Assembly: GCA_016709575.1 (NCBI GenBank)
Contig: JADJMM010000002.1
Coordinates: 744,001 to 808,000, forward strand
Direction of reading: 5' to 3'
Length of the DNA: 64,000 nt
Source: Sphingobacteriaceae bacterium
GTDB lineage: Bacteria; Bacteroidota; Bacteroidia; B-17B0; Aurantibacillaceae
The notes under the pieces are model-generated. The model made no database searches. It saw only the letters and a list, made by a program, of their open reading frames with translations, and was not told the origin of the DNA. Positions 57,038-64,000 of the stretch are shown here, piece by piece (the stretch's first letter is position 1; the number at the start of each line of letters is the position of its first letter). The translations under genes were made by a program, and so were the position numbers.

Positions 57038-58258
57038 TTATTGCCAATATATTGTCTTACTTAAATAAGGTGTGCTTGAGTTGTTTTGAAAATAATCTAC
57101 CCTGGCGCTATCTAAAGGCCCTACGCCACCTAAATAAACCATTAAACCGTTTTCGAAATTTTTTCTTTGGCATGTTAATGTAAAACCAGAAGCTGAGTTT
57201 GACATTTTCCATCCATAATGAGGCATACCAATCGAAAAAGTTCCTGAATACTTGGTAAACTGCATTGTAAACGAAGAGTCACAAGGTACTATTGCTGAAA
57301 CAAGATAAGCAGCCGTTTTTGTGAAATTTAAAGCTGTTTTGTCCAATATGTTTTTCACTTTCGAACCTGGCCCTTGATCAATCATGTAAAAAACAGAATC
57401 AGGAAAACTGATATAAGAATACAGAGGTGCTGCATGCTTCTTTTGAAATAAATAAATGTATTGCTCAAAATTTGGAGGGGTAATATTTATCCCCAGACCG
57501 GTGTAATAGTTCTGTAGATTTTCTTTTGCATCAATTAACTGAATTCTGTTAGCGTTAAAAACTAGTGTATCAATAATAGCAGAATTATCGATTAACCCAT
57601 TATTCTTAAAATCATTTCTGAAATTACTAAGCAAGCTTCCTAATTCTGCAGTATAATTATAACTCATAGAGTATCCTGCGGTACGACGCTGAAACAATAA
57701 TGACATTGCAAATAAAAACCCATCATTAGAAATATCAATTGTTTCAAAATTAGCTGTGTTACCAATAGTAACTCCCATAATGTTTTTTAATTCGCTTTGT
57801 GCTTGGGTCTGCGCAGCAGCAAAACTGCTACCTTTAGAAACTAAATCTTCAATACGAGGTTTAATAATATGAGTTAGTAAATTCACATTTATGGCAGAAT
57901 TATTTGATGCATCCGCAATTGCTTCAAGGTACAATTGATTTGCAGATACCTGATTAAAATGCTCTTGAAAGTAATAGCCGTTAGCTGTTATTAATACATA
58001 ATTTGATGACAGGCTAATATTATTTAAACTAAAATTTCCTGCATCGTCACTAATTATAGATGAGAAACTTTTTCCTGTTTGACCTAATGAACTGTTTAAT
58101 TCATATATAACCAGCGCGGAACCGTTTTTATATGGACCTTTTTGTACTCTTCCGCTGATACTCGCTGTTGTAGTAGGATTAGTGACAGTAGGCTGTGGGT
58201 CTTTCTTACAAGAAATTACCGCTACAATTACTAATACAATTAAAGTTATCTTCTTCAT
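57038..58258 (-). CDS. Hypothetical lipoprotein, 406 aa
   Basis: Outer-membrane or periplasmic lipoprotein: signal MKKITLIVLVIVAVISC followed by KKDPQP, a normal Bacteroidota lipobox with the Cys at about residue 17. The next part (SISGRVQKGPYKNGSALVIYELNSS) resembles a carboxypeptidase-regulatory-like beta-sandwich at the start of a larger protein; the remainder is unrecognised, with a conserved-looking stretch ATAQTQAQSELK-type helices. Start set at 58258, the second Met, giving a clean lipoprotein signal. Intact. Immediately downstream of the T9SS gene. Confidence 0.75.
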   Translation of the reverse strand: MKKITLIVLVIVAVISCKKDPQPTVTNPTTTASISGRVQKGPYKNGSALVIYELNSSLGQTGKSFSSIISDDAGNFSLNNISLSSNYVLITANGYYFQEHFNQVSANQLYLEAIADASNNSAINVNLLTHIIKPRIEDLVSKGSSFAAAQTQAQSELKNIMGVTIGNTANFETIDISNDGFLFAMSLLFQRRTAGYSMSYNYTAELGSLLSNFRNDFKNNGLIDNSAIIDTLVFNANRIQLIDAKENLQNYYTGLGINITPPNFEQYIYLFQKKHAAPLYSYISFPDSVFYMIDQGPGSKVKNILDKTALNFTKTAAYLVSAIVPCDSSFTMQFTKYSGTFSIGMPHYGWKMSNSASGFTLTCQRKNFENGLMVYLGGVGPLDSARVDYFQNNSSTPYLSKTIYWQ

Positions 58259-59132
58259 GTTCAATTTTTACAAATTTAGCTCTTGATATTCCATCTTTGC
58301 TTTCCACCTCAACGTAATAAAGTCCGTTGGCGTAATTAGAGACATCTAAAGTAAATTTATTGGAGTTGACCATTTTATCTTCGAAAACAATCTGACCAAG
58401 ACTATTAAATATTTTCATTTCCAAATCTGAACTTGGGTTGTTTAAAACAAATTCAACTTTATCTCTTGTTGGATTTGGGTAAAGTTTTAAAGATAGGGGG
58501 TTATAATACTCTTTAATACCGATGGTTGTTCCTTTGTTACAAGCAAATTCTTCTAATATAAAACCAGTTGTACTAAATGCAGGACCATTATACGCTCTTA
58601 ATTTAATCCAACCATACAATGTATCATTCGAAATAAATATCCTTACGCCAACAAACCTTGCGGTTGTTGGATTAAAGTTCGTAAGCATACACCAATATCT
58701 ATATGTTATATTAATCGTTGTGTCCCGCCAGTTGAGGCCATTTTTAATTGTATCACCGGAATCAAAAGCGCTTACAATTTCTTTACTCGTAACACCTGCA
58801 GACGGAGTAGCCGCCGCAGTCCAGGTACAAGATACATTACCATATGAAATTACTTCATTTGCATTTTTGGGTACGATATAAGTTTGACCACCTGGATTTC
58901 CACCACCACCATACATCTGTGCAACCAAATCGAAATCTATAACCCCATCACCATTAATATCAATAGGCTTAGTGGACATACTACCTCCCATTGCATTAAT
59001 AGCTGTATAAGAAGAGTCAGGCACTACATCATGAAAATAATCATTTGCTGTGTATTGCCCAGCGATAATAAATTGGGCGTTAGCCTTTGTGCAGACAATA
59101 AAAAATAAGAATATGAAAACTAGTTTTCTCAC
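58206..59132 (-). CDS. T9SS-secreted hypothetical protein
   Basis: Exported protein with signal peptide MRKLVFIFLFFIVCTKANAQ, a central part containing a DINGDGVIDFDLVAQM repeat-like segment (calcium-binding-like) and a T9SS type A sorting domain at the C-terminus (LKLYPNPTRDKVEFVLNN...ANGLYYVEVES). The open frame runs 59 bases into the next gene (to 58206). If the A5 run near 58268 were A6, it would end AKFVKN just before the lipoprotein ATG, as T9SS tails usually do, so the last 20 or so residues are probably an artefact. No enzyme motif found. Confidence 0.82.
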   Translation of the reverse strand: MRKLVFIFLFFIVCTKANAQFIIAGQYTANDYFHDVVPDSSYTAINAMGGSMSTKPIDINGDGVIDFDLVAQMYGGGGNPGGQTYIVPKNANEVISYGNVSCTWTAAATPSAGVTSKEIVSAFDSGDTIKNGLNWRDTTINITYRYWCMLTNFNPTTARFVGVRIFISNDTLYGWIKLRAYNGPAFSTTGFILEEFACNKGTTIGIKEYYNPLSLKLYPNPTRDKVEFVLNNPSSDLEMKIFNSLGQIVFEDKMVNSNKFTLDVSNYANGLYYVEVESKDGISRAKFVKIEHEEDNFNCISNCSGNFL

Positions 59133-59197
59133 CTAATAAAGATACTAAATAATACTCAGAAATTACAATGATGAAACGAGGAGAAAGATGACAATAA

Positions 59198-60686
59198 TCA
59201 CAACTCTTTCCTCAATCTCGCCACAGGAACGTCTAATTGTTCCCTGTATTTTGCTACTGTTCTTCTGGCGATGTTGTAACCTTTTTCTTTTAAGATGTCG
59301 CAAAGGGCGTCATCAGTGAGGGGTTTCTTTTTGTCTTCGTTGTCTACGCAATCTTTTAAAATGCGTTTTACTTCGCGTGAGCTAACTTCTTCTCCGCTAT
59401 CCATACTCATGGATTCGGAGAAAAATGTTTTAATAAGAAAGTTCCGTAAGGCGTTTGTACGTATTTACTATTGGCAACGCGCGAGATGGTTGAAATATCC
59501 ATGCCTACTTTTCGGCAATGTCTTTTAAGATCATTGGCTTCAATTTTGATTCATCACCGGTAATAAAATACTCCTCCTGATATTCCATTATCGAATGCAT
59601 AGCCACCATCATGGTTTGGTGACGTTGCTGTAATGCCTCAATAAACCATTGCGCATTTTCAATTTTTGATTTGATGAAGGTACTGGCTTCTTTACTGCTC
59701 TTATCTTTCTGACGGGAATACTCTTTCAGCATCTCAATATAATCTTTGCTGATTTTTAATTCAGGTAAATTTCTTGAGTTAATACTTAATTCAGGTTTTC
59801 CATCCACAACAGCAATTGTAAAATCAGGAACAACTTCAGAGGCGGTCATAGCGTTTCCTGAACTACCGGGACGAGGATTTAAATGTGTGATTTCATTAAT
59901 GACATCTTTTAAATCGTCATCATCAATATTTAAACGGCGTGTAATTTTTTCGTAATGTTTGCGTGAAAAATCTTCCATCATGTTTTTCACCACATCAATG
60001 GCCAATAAAACTTCCTTTGTTTTATCTAATTTTCTTTCGAGTTGAATTAACAAACATTCTTGTAAATTCCGCGCGCCAACTCCCGCAGGATCTAATTCCT
60101 GAATGACTTTTAATACTTTTTCTATTGTTGGAATATCAGTTGTGATATTATAACTGAAAGCCAAATCATCTACAATCAATTCAATTTCTCTTCTGATATA
60201 ACCGTCTTCATCAATACAACCAATCAAATACAAACCAATAGTGTATTCCGTTTCATTTAAATCCCGTAAACCTAATTGCTGTTCTAACAAACTATGAAAA
60301 TCCGGACCTTCAACTACAACAAACTCCCTCGAGTCATCATCAGCACTTTTGTTACTGACGTCGTATTTGTAAGAATCAATTTCTTCATCCCCCATATAAT
60401 CTTCCATCTCCACTTTATCATCAATCTTCTCAACTTCTTTTTCCTGGAAATCTTCTACCTCCGCTTCGCCTTCATCACCATTGTCTTCTGCGTCTTCGTT
60501 GCTATATAATTCTTCCTCGTCGTTACTGATGTTGTCATCTTCTTCGAGGGCGGGATTTAATTCTAATTCTTCCTTACTTTTTTCTTCGAGGGCAAGCGTT
60601 GGCAACTGCAACAATTTCATGAGTTGAATTTGCTGCGGGGAAAGTTTCTGTAATAACTTTAAACTTTGTGATTGCCGTAATGCCAT
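59198..60686 (-). CDS. rpoN: RNA polymerase sigma-54 factor (frameshifted)
   Basis: Sigma-54 directs RNA polymerase to -24/-12 promoters with help of AAA+ activators. The N-terminal activator-interacting region is SLKLLQKLSPQQIQLMKLLQLPTLALEEKSKEELELNPALEE, then an acidic linker and the core-binding region (ECLLIQLERKL and HLNPRPGS). The C-terminal part reads VGMDISTISRVANSKYVQTPYG, then the RpoN box region ARRTVAKYREQLDVPVARLRKEL. Frame breaks near 59510 and near 59425 (T5 run, T6 expected) split the gene. Corrected length about 496 aa. As a conserved regulator it is probably intact in the organism. Confidence 0.94.
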
Positions 60687-60695
60687 ATCATCCCA

Positions 60696-61970
60696 CTAAT
60701 TAACCTTGCACAAAAAATAATTCTTCTTTCCTTTTTGAACTAAAATATATTTGTTGTTTAATGTATTGCCCATCGTGAGATTCGATTTCTCATCTTCCCA
60801 CTTTTGTTTGTTTACACTTACACCGCCAGCTTGTACCATTTTGCGGGCTTCACCTTTACTTGGGAAAATTTTAGTTTTCTCAGCTAAAAAATCTAACACA
60901 CCAATACCTGCATTTAATTCGGATTTTGAAATATCAAACATTGGCACGCCATCAAATACATCTAAAAAAGTTGCTTCGTCTAGATTGGCTAAATCTTCAA
61001 CACTTCCTTTAAATAATATTTCTGTAGCAGTAACCGCATCATTAAACTCGTGTTCACCATGAACACGAACGGTAATATCTTTTGCTAATGCTTTTTGTAA
61101 ATGTCTTTCATGAGGAGCGGAATTGTGTTTTGCTTCCAATTCATCGACCTCAGCTTTATCAAACAAAGTAAAATACTTTATGTAGGTCGCAGCATCTGCG
61201 TCACTCGCATTCAACCAGAATTGGTAAAATTTATACGGAGATGTTTTTGTTTTGTCTAACCAAATATTTCCACTTTCACTTTTTCCAAATTTAGTGCCGT
61301 CAGCCTTTTTTATTAATTGCGTTGTTAAAGCAAATGCCTCTCCTCCACTCTTTCTTCTAATTAATTCTGTTCCTGTAGTTATATTTCCCCACTGGTCGCT
61401 ACCACCCATTTGGAGTTTGCAGTTTTTGTTTGTGTACAGATAATAAAAATCGTAGCCCTGCAATAATTGATAACTGAACTCTGTAAAACTCATGCCGTTC
61501 TCTAAACGGTTTTTTACAGAGTCTTTCGCCATCATATAATTTACAGAAATATATTTTCCAACTTCACGAATGAATGTTAGAAAAGAAAATTCTTTCATCC
61601 AATCGTAATTGTTCACTAACTCTGCGCCATTCACACCTGAATTAAAATCTAAAAATTTCTCTAATTGTTTTTTGATGCTGGCGATATTTTTGTTCAGCGC
61701 TTCTTCATCTAATAAATTACGCTCTTCTGATTTCCCGCTCGGGTCGCCCACCATTCCGGTAGCACCACCAATTAAAGCAATAGGTTTATGTCCCGCTTTC
61801 TGAAAACGAAGTAAAGTCATGATTTGCGCCAGACTTCCAACATGCAATGAGTCGGCGGTTGGATCAAATCCAATATAAGCCGTAACTGTTTCTTTTTTTA
61901 ACAGGTCTTCGGTACCGGGCATGATGTCGTGCAAAATGCCTCTCCACTTTAATTCTTCAACAAAATTCAT
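60696..61970 (-). CDS. tyrS: Tyrosine--tRNA ligase
   Basis: Class I aminoacyl-tRNA synthetase. The HIGH-type motif is in DPTADSLHVGSLAQIM; tyrosine recognition YQLLQGYDFYYLY and QMGGSDQWGNI; the KMSKS-type loop is KFGKSESGNIW. An S4-like RNA-binding domain lies at the C-terminus (EARKMVQAGGVSVNKQK). Start set at the ATG at 61968-61970 (MNFVEEL); an upstream TTG would add two residues. About 424 aa, intact. Nine bases upstream of rpoN, same strand. Confidence 0.96.
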   Translation of the reverse strand: MNFVEELKWRGILHDIMPGTEDLLKKETVTAYIGFDPTADSLHVGSLAQIMTLLRFQKAGHKPIALIGGATGMVGDPSGKSEERNLLDEEALNKNIASIKKQLEKFLDFNSGVNGAELVNNYDWMKEFSFLTFIREVGKYISVNYMMAKDSVKNRLENGMSFTEFSYQLLQGYDFYYLYTNKNCKLQMGGSDQWGNITTGTELIRRKSGGEAFALTTQLIKKADGTKFGKSESGNIWLDKTKTSPYKFYQFWLNASDADAATYIKYFTLFDKAEVDELEAKHNSAPHERHLQKALAKDITVRVHGEHEFNDAVTATEILFKGSVEDLANLDEATFLDVFDGVPMFDISKSELNAGIGVLDFLAEKTKIFPSKGEARKMVQAGGVSVNKQKWEDEKSNLTMGNTLNNKYILVQKGKKNYFLCKVN

Positions 61971-62006
61971 AGTCAATTCTTACCCGATAAAATTACGAAA
62001 AAAGGG

Positions 62007-62807
62007 CTATTTCTCAATAAAATCCTTTATCTCTTTAGTCATTTGGGGAATAGCCTCGAGGTTAAGGGTGTGGCCTGCGCCAAGAATAATTTTAAACTCG
62101 CTATTGGGGATATTTTGACTCACCTCCGCAGCTGTATTTAATGGAAACAGTAAGTCTTTTTCGCCTTGTATAACAACTGTTGGGGTTGTAATTTTTCTCA
62201 ACTCTCCGCGAAAATCCGCTCTGTCTTTTGTGGCTTGCATTAATTTGAATAAAGCTTCTTTCTCACCATTTACTTCCTGACGAGCTTGCTTCATCATCTC
62301 AATTGGAATTAATGGATTTTTAAAATATTCTTCGCTTAAAACAGAAGGCAACATGATATCCAACATCAAAGGATAACCTCCCAATTCTAAAGCGCGCCAC
62401 CAAGCGTATTCAATGGCATTGTAATAAGGGGTTTTGTGCGCGAAAGTAGAAAGCAATATTAATTTCTCTAATCGCTGAGGAAATAAAACAGCAAAATGTT
62501 GGGCGACTAAACTTCCGTAAGATAATCCCGCCAAAATCACTTTCTGAATTTTTAATTCATCCAGTAAACCTAAAACATCTTTGGCGTGTTGATCAAAACT
62601 TCTGCTTTCTCCTGATTTATCGCTTTGTCCCTGGAAAATAAAATCCAATAATACGATACGATAATTATCTTTAAAATGCGGCGTAGTTAAAATCCAGGCG
62701 ATTGTACTTTGAGATAAACCATTTAAAAAGACAATAGTTTTTGTTGCAGAAACATTTCCCTGCACTTCATAATACATGTTTAAACCGTCTTTAGTTTTGC
62801 AAAGCAT
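62007..62807 (-). CDS. Alpha/beta hydrolase
   Basis: Cytoplasmic alpha/beta-fold hydrolase. Oxyanion strand IVFLNGLSQST, nucleophile elbow ILAGLSYGSLVAQHFA (Ser within GLSYG), acid VIQGEKDLLFP and catalytic His in GAGHTLNLEAIP. 266 aa, intact. Resembles small-ester hydrolases; substrate unknown. Directly downstream (3 bases) of the LD-carboxypeptidase gene, so probably the same transcript. Confidence 0.9.
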   Translation of the reverse strand: MLCKTKDGLNMYYEVQGNVSATKTIVFLNGLSQSTIAWILTTPHFKDNYRIVLLDFIFQGQSDKSGESRSFDQHAKDVLGLLDELKIQKVILAGLSYGSLVAQHFAVLFPQRLEKLILLSTFAHKTPYYNAIEYAWWRALELGGYPLMLDIMLPSVLSEEYFKNPLIPIEMMKQARQEVNGEKEALFKLMQATKDRADFRGELRKITTPTVVIQGEKDLLFPLNTAAEVSQNIPNSEFKIILGAGHTLNLEAIPQMTKEIKDFIEK

Positions 62808-62810
62808 TTT

Positions 62811-63704
62811 CTAAATATAAAAAAGTTGAGTTCCTTTTTTTGTCACTTTTAAATTGGCTTTTTTACCAATGTAAAATGCTAAATTTTTAGCAATATGTCC
62901 GGCCGGAAAATTAAAACAAACTGGATATTTATATTCTTTCACGGCGTCCCAAATAATTTCTTCGGCAGTTTTTCCAAATGGAATGGTGTTGTCTTTCATG
63001 TAGCTCATCCCGCCAATAATTAAGCCTTTCAGATTTTTTAATTTGCCTGAACGTTTTAATTGCAACATCATTCTATCGACGTGATATAAATATTCATCTA
63101 AGTCTTCCAAAAATAAAATTTTTCCTTTAGTATCAATATCAGAATGTGAGCCGCTCAACGCATACAACAACGATAAATTTCCACCAACAACCTCTGCTTT
63201 TGCTTCTCCAATTCTGTTTAATTTGAATGGTGCCGCTTCGTACTCTTGTTTTTCTCCGAATAAAACTTTTCTTAAACTTTCTGTTGCTTCTTCGTGTTTT
63301 GTAAATTGAAAAGCCATTGTTCCATGAATAGAAGCAACGCCTAAATTGGTTAAATGACTTTGAATAATTGTCGTGTCACTATATCCTACAATCCATTTCG
63401 GATTCTTTACAAAATTTTTGAAATTAACACCATCAATAACACGCATAGTGCCGTATCCACCACAAGCTAAAATTATAGCTTTTACTTCCTTGTTATCTAA
63501 AGCCCATTGAAAACCCGTTACACGTTCTTTATCAGAACCTGCAAATTGGTTTTCTTCTTTAAATAAGTTCGGAGCAAAAACAATTTTCAGTCCCCAGTTT
63601 TTTAAAATTTGAACTGAGGGTTCAATTACTTCTTTGCTTGTTTTTCGGGCGGTGGCTGCAATAGCTACCGTGTCTCCCCTTTTTAAAGTGGGAGGTATTT
63701 TCAC
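62811..63704 (-). CDS. LD-carboxypeptidase, peptidase family S66
   Basis: Cleaves the L-D bond of murein tetrapeptides during peptidoglycan recycling. The catalytic Ser is in KWIVGYSDTTIIQSHL, the Glu in ILFLEDLDEYLYHVDRMM, and the His in FNFPAGHIAKNL, matching the S66 triad. 297 aa, no signal peptide, thus cytoplasmic. Intact. Two bases downstream of the HTH-like gene. Confidence 0.94.
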   Translation of the reverse strand: MKIPPTLKRGDTVAIAATARKTSKEVIEPSVQILKNWGLKIVFAPNLFKEENQFAGSDKERVTGFQWALDNKEVKAIILACGGYGTMRVIDGVNFKNFVKNPKWIVGYSDTTIIQSHLTNLGVASIHGTMAFQFTKHEEATESLRKVLFGEKQEYEAAPFKLNRIGEAKAEVVGGNLSLLYALSGSHSDIDTKGKILFLEDLDEYLYHVDRMMLQLKRSGKLKNLKGLIIGGMSYMKDNTIPFGKTAEEIIWDAVKEYKYPVCFNFPAGHIAKNLAFYIGKKANLKVTKKGTQLFYI

Positions 63705-63706
63705 AA

Positions 63707-64000
63707 TTATTTTTTCTTAGCGTTTTTCTTCATTTTCAAATACTCGAGGTATTTTTTGTTGTCCGGCTCGTTTTTCACTTTTATTTTATACCAGAATTCA
63801 CCACTTTTAATACGGTAAACGTTCATTTCTGAAACACCATATGCAGCAGCAATTTTTTTCAAAGTGCGTTTACGTTTTGGATCAAATAATTCCTCTTTCA
63901 TTTTTCTCACCTTTGCTTCAGTAAGCACTTTCGAGTAATTTCCATCCTGTAAAACGCGTTCTTTAATAGCTCTTTTTACAGCGGGACTTGTTTTGCGGTG
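63707..64000 (-). CDS. HTH-type hypothetical protein (5' partial)
   Basis: The frame is open to the window edge: upstream of the GTG at 63928 it reads KTSPAVKRAIKERVLQDGNYSKV, so the gene starts beyond 64000. The visible part has a helix-turn-helix-like block TLKKIAAAYGVSEMNVYRIKSG and a Lys-rich tail (KMKKNAKKK). Probably a small DNA-binding protein; no family assigned. On the same strand as the S66 peptidase that follows. Confidence 0.62.
   Translation of the reverse strand, partial: HRKTSPAVKRAIKERVLQDGNYSKVLTEAKVRKMKEELFDPKRKRTLKKIAAAYGVSEMNVYRIKSGEFWYKIKVKNEPDNKKYLEYLKMKKNAKKK

Overview
The window is AT-rich chromosomal DNA from a member of the phylum Bacteroidota; the order cannot be fixed from sequence alone. 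Three proteins carry type IX secretion (T9SS) C-terminal sorting domains, promoters fit the Bacteroidota TTG/TAnnTTTG pattern, IspG is of the long type, and lipoproteins and signal peptides look typical of the phylum. No rRNA, tRNA, CRISPR array, integrase or insertion sequence was seen, and no gap between genes exceeds about 200 bases.

Layout. 1-1898: end of a cyclophilin, a small secreted protein and a SAM methyltransferase. 2033-13618: a glycan catabolic cluster (FucP-like MFS transporter, GH20 hexosaminidase, N4-GlcNAc-asparaginase, CutC, GH2 beta-mannosidase, GH92 alpha-mannosidase), the set needed to take an Asn-linked high-mannose N-glycan to monosaccharides, with a YeeE/YedE sulfur-transport pair embedded in it. 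13660-22075: ispG, a flavin-halogenase-like oxidoreductase and the phenylacetyl-CoA epoxidase genes paaA, B, C and D, with three unrelated genes between paaC and paaD. 22107-30346: a T9SS metallopeptidase, ruvC, membrane protein, glycosyltransferase, ABC permease and outer-membrane protein. 30377-38872: GNAT, HflX, a SirB-like/cytochrome c fusion, a pair of amidohydrolases, a small protein and a T9SS repeat protein. 38997-44307: ferredoxin-NADP reductase, PBP1A and the two subunits of a 3-oxoacid CoA-transferase separated by a putative lipoprotein gene. 44331-57028: a surface-glycan or lipid-linked sugar region (GT39-like, Glf-like flavoprotein, acyltransferase, HAD phosphatase, methyltransferase, UbiA-type prenyltransferase, two tandem paralogous membrane proteins, two GT2 enzymes, a radical SAM protein). 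57038-64000: a lipoprotein, a T9SS protein, rpoN, tyrS, an alpha/beta hydrolase, an LD-carboxypeptidase and a partial HTH protein.

Sequence quality matters for reading this annotation. About twenty-five genes, including ispG, ruvC and rpoN, are broken by single-base indels, mostly one base missing from an A, T or G run, and a few by in-frame stops. The simplest explanation is uncorrected long-read error, so I annotate each such gene as one locus and say where it breaks. Two genes also seem to lack an internal block of about 40-45 codons, which homopolymer errors cannot explain.

The strongest biology is the lysosome-like N-glycan pathway, the polyprenyl-linked sugar region with its tandem paralogs, and a radical SAM-GT2 cassette lying between two homologous copies of a GT2 gene 3' end.
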